From an uncultured Lentibacter sp. (GTDB lineage: Bacteria > Pseudomonadota > Alphaproteobacteria > Rhodobacterales > Rhodobacteraceae): a DNA stretch of 64,000 nucleotides. The notes beneath the pieces are model-generated. The model was not told where the DNA came from. It worked only from the letters and a program-made list of their open reading frames with translations, and ran no database searches. Below are positions 63,269-64,000 of the stretch, in pieces (position 1 is the first letter of the stretch; every line of letters starts with the position of its first letter). Made by a program: the position numbers and the translations under genes. The DNA is taken from contig CANMGT010000005.1 in the NCBI GenBank assembly GCA_947497495.1, forward strand, positions 62,001 through 126,000. Direction: 5' to 3'.

Positions 63269-63742
63269 TTACCTGCGTTTGATGCCCATCGGGCGGCCTA
63301 TAAAACCGGGTGTCGGCAAGTCACGGTGCTCGGCCATGAGCTCTTCAACCTGCGTGAGAATATTCGCAGGCATCGGTGCGACGCGGGGGCCGCTCTGGTC
63401 AACGTGGAGCATGAGGCCTTCGCCCTGCGCCGAGACCCAGCCGTCTTCGTGCACTAACTCTTGGGCAAAGTGCAGGCGCTTCTCGTCATAGTCGAGCAGT
63501 TGGAACGTGGCTTGCAAGCGGTCGCCCTCATGCACTTCGCGAATGTAGCGGATGTGATACTCGGCGGAGTATGTCGTGCACCCCGTCTTTTCGCGGTAGT
63601 CGGTGCCAAAGCCAAACTGCAACCAAAGCTCGTCAACGCCTTCGTCCATCAGCACGTTGTAATAGGCCATGTTGAGGTGGCCGTTATAGTCGATCCATTC
63701 AGGGCGGACTGTCATCAACGACGAGATGAAGGGTTTGCTCAT
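63269..63742 (-). CDS. Hotdog acyl-CoA thioesterase (4HBT type)
   Basis: 157 residues, single hotdog domain. VRPEWIDYNGHLNMAYYNVL (13-32) carries the catalytic aspartate and asparagine in DYNGHLN, a variant seen in betainyl-CoA thioesterase-like members. YHIRYIREVHEGDRLQATFQ near 62-81 and RLHFAQELVHEDG near 88-100 follow the 4HBT pattern. No carnitine-degradation genes are adjacent, so the substrate is open. Eight bases separate it from the upstream membrane gene. Confidence 0.9.
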   Translation of the reverse strand: MSKPFISSLMTVRPEWIDYNGHLNMAYYNVLMDEGVDELWLQFGFGTDYREKTGCTTYSAEYHIRYIREVHEGDRLQATFQLLDYDEKRLHFAQELVHEDGWVSAQGEGLMLHVDQSGPRVAPMPANILTQVEELMAEHRDLPTPGFIGRPMGIKRR

Positions 63743-63750
63743 AAGGCCTC

Positions 63751-64000
63751 TCAGAAAGGTTTGAAAACGACAGTCGCCAGTATTGCCAGAACGACGAAAA
63801 CAGAGATTTCGTTAAAGACGCGCAAGTAAAAGTCGCTTTCGCGAAACTCGCCGCGGCGGGCACGTATAACAAGCATGCCTGTCCAGACGTAATGCGCGCC
63901 TAGCAGCGAGACGAGGGCGAGTTTCAGCCAGACCCAAGGCGCAAAACTCCAGACCTGCCAGCCAAGGTAAAGGCCCGTCAGAATGCCGATAACAGCAAGG
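63751..64000 (-). CDS. CopD/HemJ-like membrane protein (5' end beyond window)
   Basis: The last 83 residues are visible on the minus strand, stop at 63751-63753. Three hydrophobic segments (LAVIGILTGLYLGWQVWSFA, WVWLKLALVSLLGAHYVWTG, FVVLAILATVVFKPF). The ending FNEISVFVVLAILATVVFKP resembles the C-terminus of HemJ-type protoporphyrinogen oxidase and related CopD-fold proteins (NE-hydrophobic-VVKPF). The N-terminal part, which would hold the haem histidine, is outside the window. Confidence 0.65.
   Translation of the reverse strand, partial: LAVIGILTGLYLGWQVWSFAPWVWLKLALVSLLGAHYVWTGMLVIRARRGEFRESDFYLRVFNEISVFVVLAILATVVFKPF

Noticed and set aside
1..64000. tRNA, rRNA or known riboswitch genes
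   Set aside because: None recognised by eye in the intergenic regions; a covariance-model search would be needed to exclude small RNAs.

Overview
The window looks like a chromosome segment of a marine alphaproteobacterium of the Rhodobacterales (Roseobacter group or a close relative). The evidence is the short bacterial ProS lacking the long insertion, an HdaA-type DnaA regulator, CobS/CobT cobaltochelatase, the dcw order ftsW-murG-murC-(two DUF2484)-murB-ddl-ftsQ-ftsA-ftsZ-lpxC-bamD-recN, many short secreted or membrane proteins of Rhodobacterales type, and fairly high GC. No rRNA, tRNA, CRISPR array, insertion sequence or prophage was seen.

Layout. 1-2174: polyphosphate kinase Ppk1, running off the left edge. 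2175-13137: a catabolic island with muconate cycloisomerase (catB), a LysR regulator, an intradiol dioxygenase, an SCP2-like protein, an enol-lactonase-like hydrolase, a complete Liv-type ABC transporter and a beta-keto acid cleavage enzyme (BKACE). 13138-14903: hdaA and an AI-2E/PerM-type permease. 15009-17105: a fasciclin protein and a membrane pentapeptide-repeat protein. 17200-25180: proS, four poorly known envelope genes, lolC/E, lolD and an Ldh_2 dehydrogenase. 25284-33471: RTX-like repeat protein, small transporter, thioesterase, two cytochrome c lipoproteins, VIT1-family transporter, flavoprotein, cytochrome b561-YceI fusion, YceI, and two secreted unknowns. 33608-49335: dcw division and cell-wall cluster through recN, carrying an inserted amino acid permease. 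49337-58595: FAD-linked oxidase, ClC transporter, DUF427, aminopeptidase P, isochorismatase-like hydrolase, cobT, cobS. 58729-61765: ECF sigma, anti-sigma, fasciclin, Tat-exported MsrB and a small membrane protein. 61755-64000: DnaJ-domain protein, BolA, DUF4177, thioesterase and a partial CopD/HemJ-like membrane protein.

The most interesting unit is the 2.7-12.8 kb island. It reads as import of an aromatic or acidic substrate (Liv transporter), ring cleavage (intradiol dioxygenase), cycloisomerisation (CatB), lactone hydrolysis (alpha/beta hydrolase), and then a BKACE where a CoA-transferase and thiolase (PcaIJ, PcaF) would be expected. A BKACE using 3-oxoadipate and acetyl-CoA could give succinyl-CoA and acetoacetate in one step. 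This is inference, as is the lack of any muconolactone isomerase. The island separates hdaA from ppk, which I recall as neighbours in Caulobacter and other Alphaproteobacteria, so it is probably an insertion. Two identical-geometry dyads, GTAT-N6-ATAC, lie exactly 60 bp apart in the divergent promoter region and are good candidates for regulator sites.

Other signals are an FNR-type box before the cytochrome c pair, a terminator between the binding protein and the rest of the Liv operon, a hairpin hiding a ribosome binding site at 61.3 kb, a perfect 16-bp palindrome after ftsA, and two copies of a GC-rich palindromic intergenic element.
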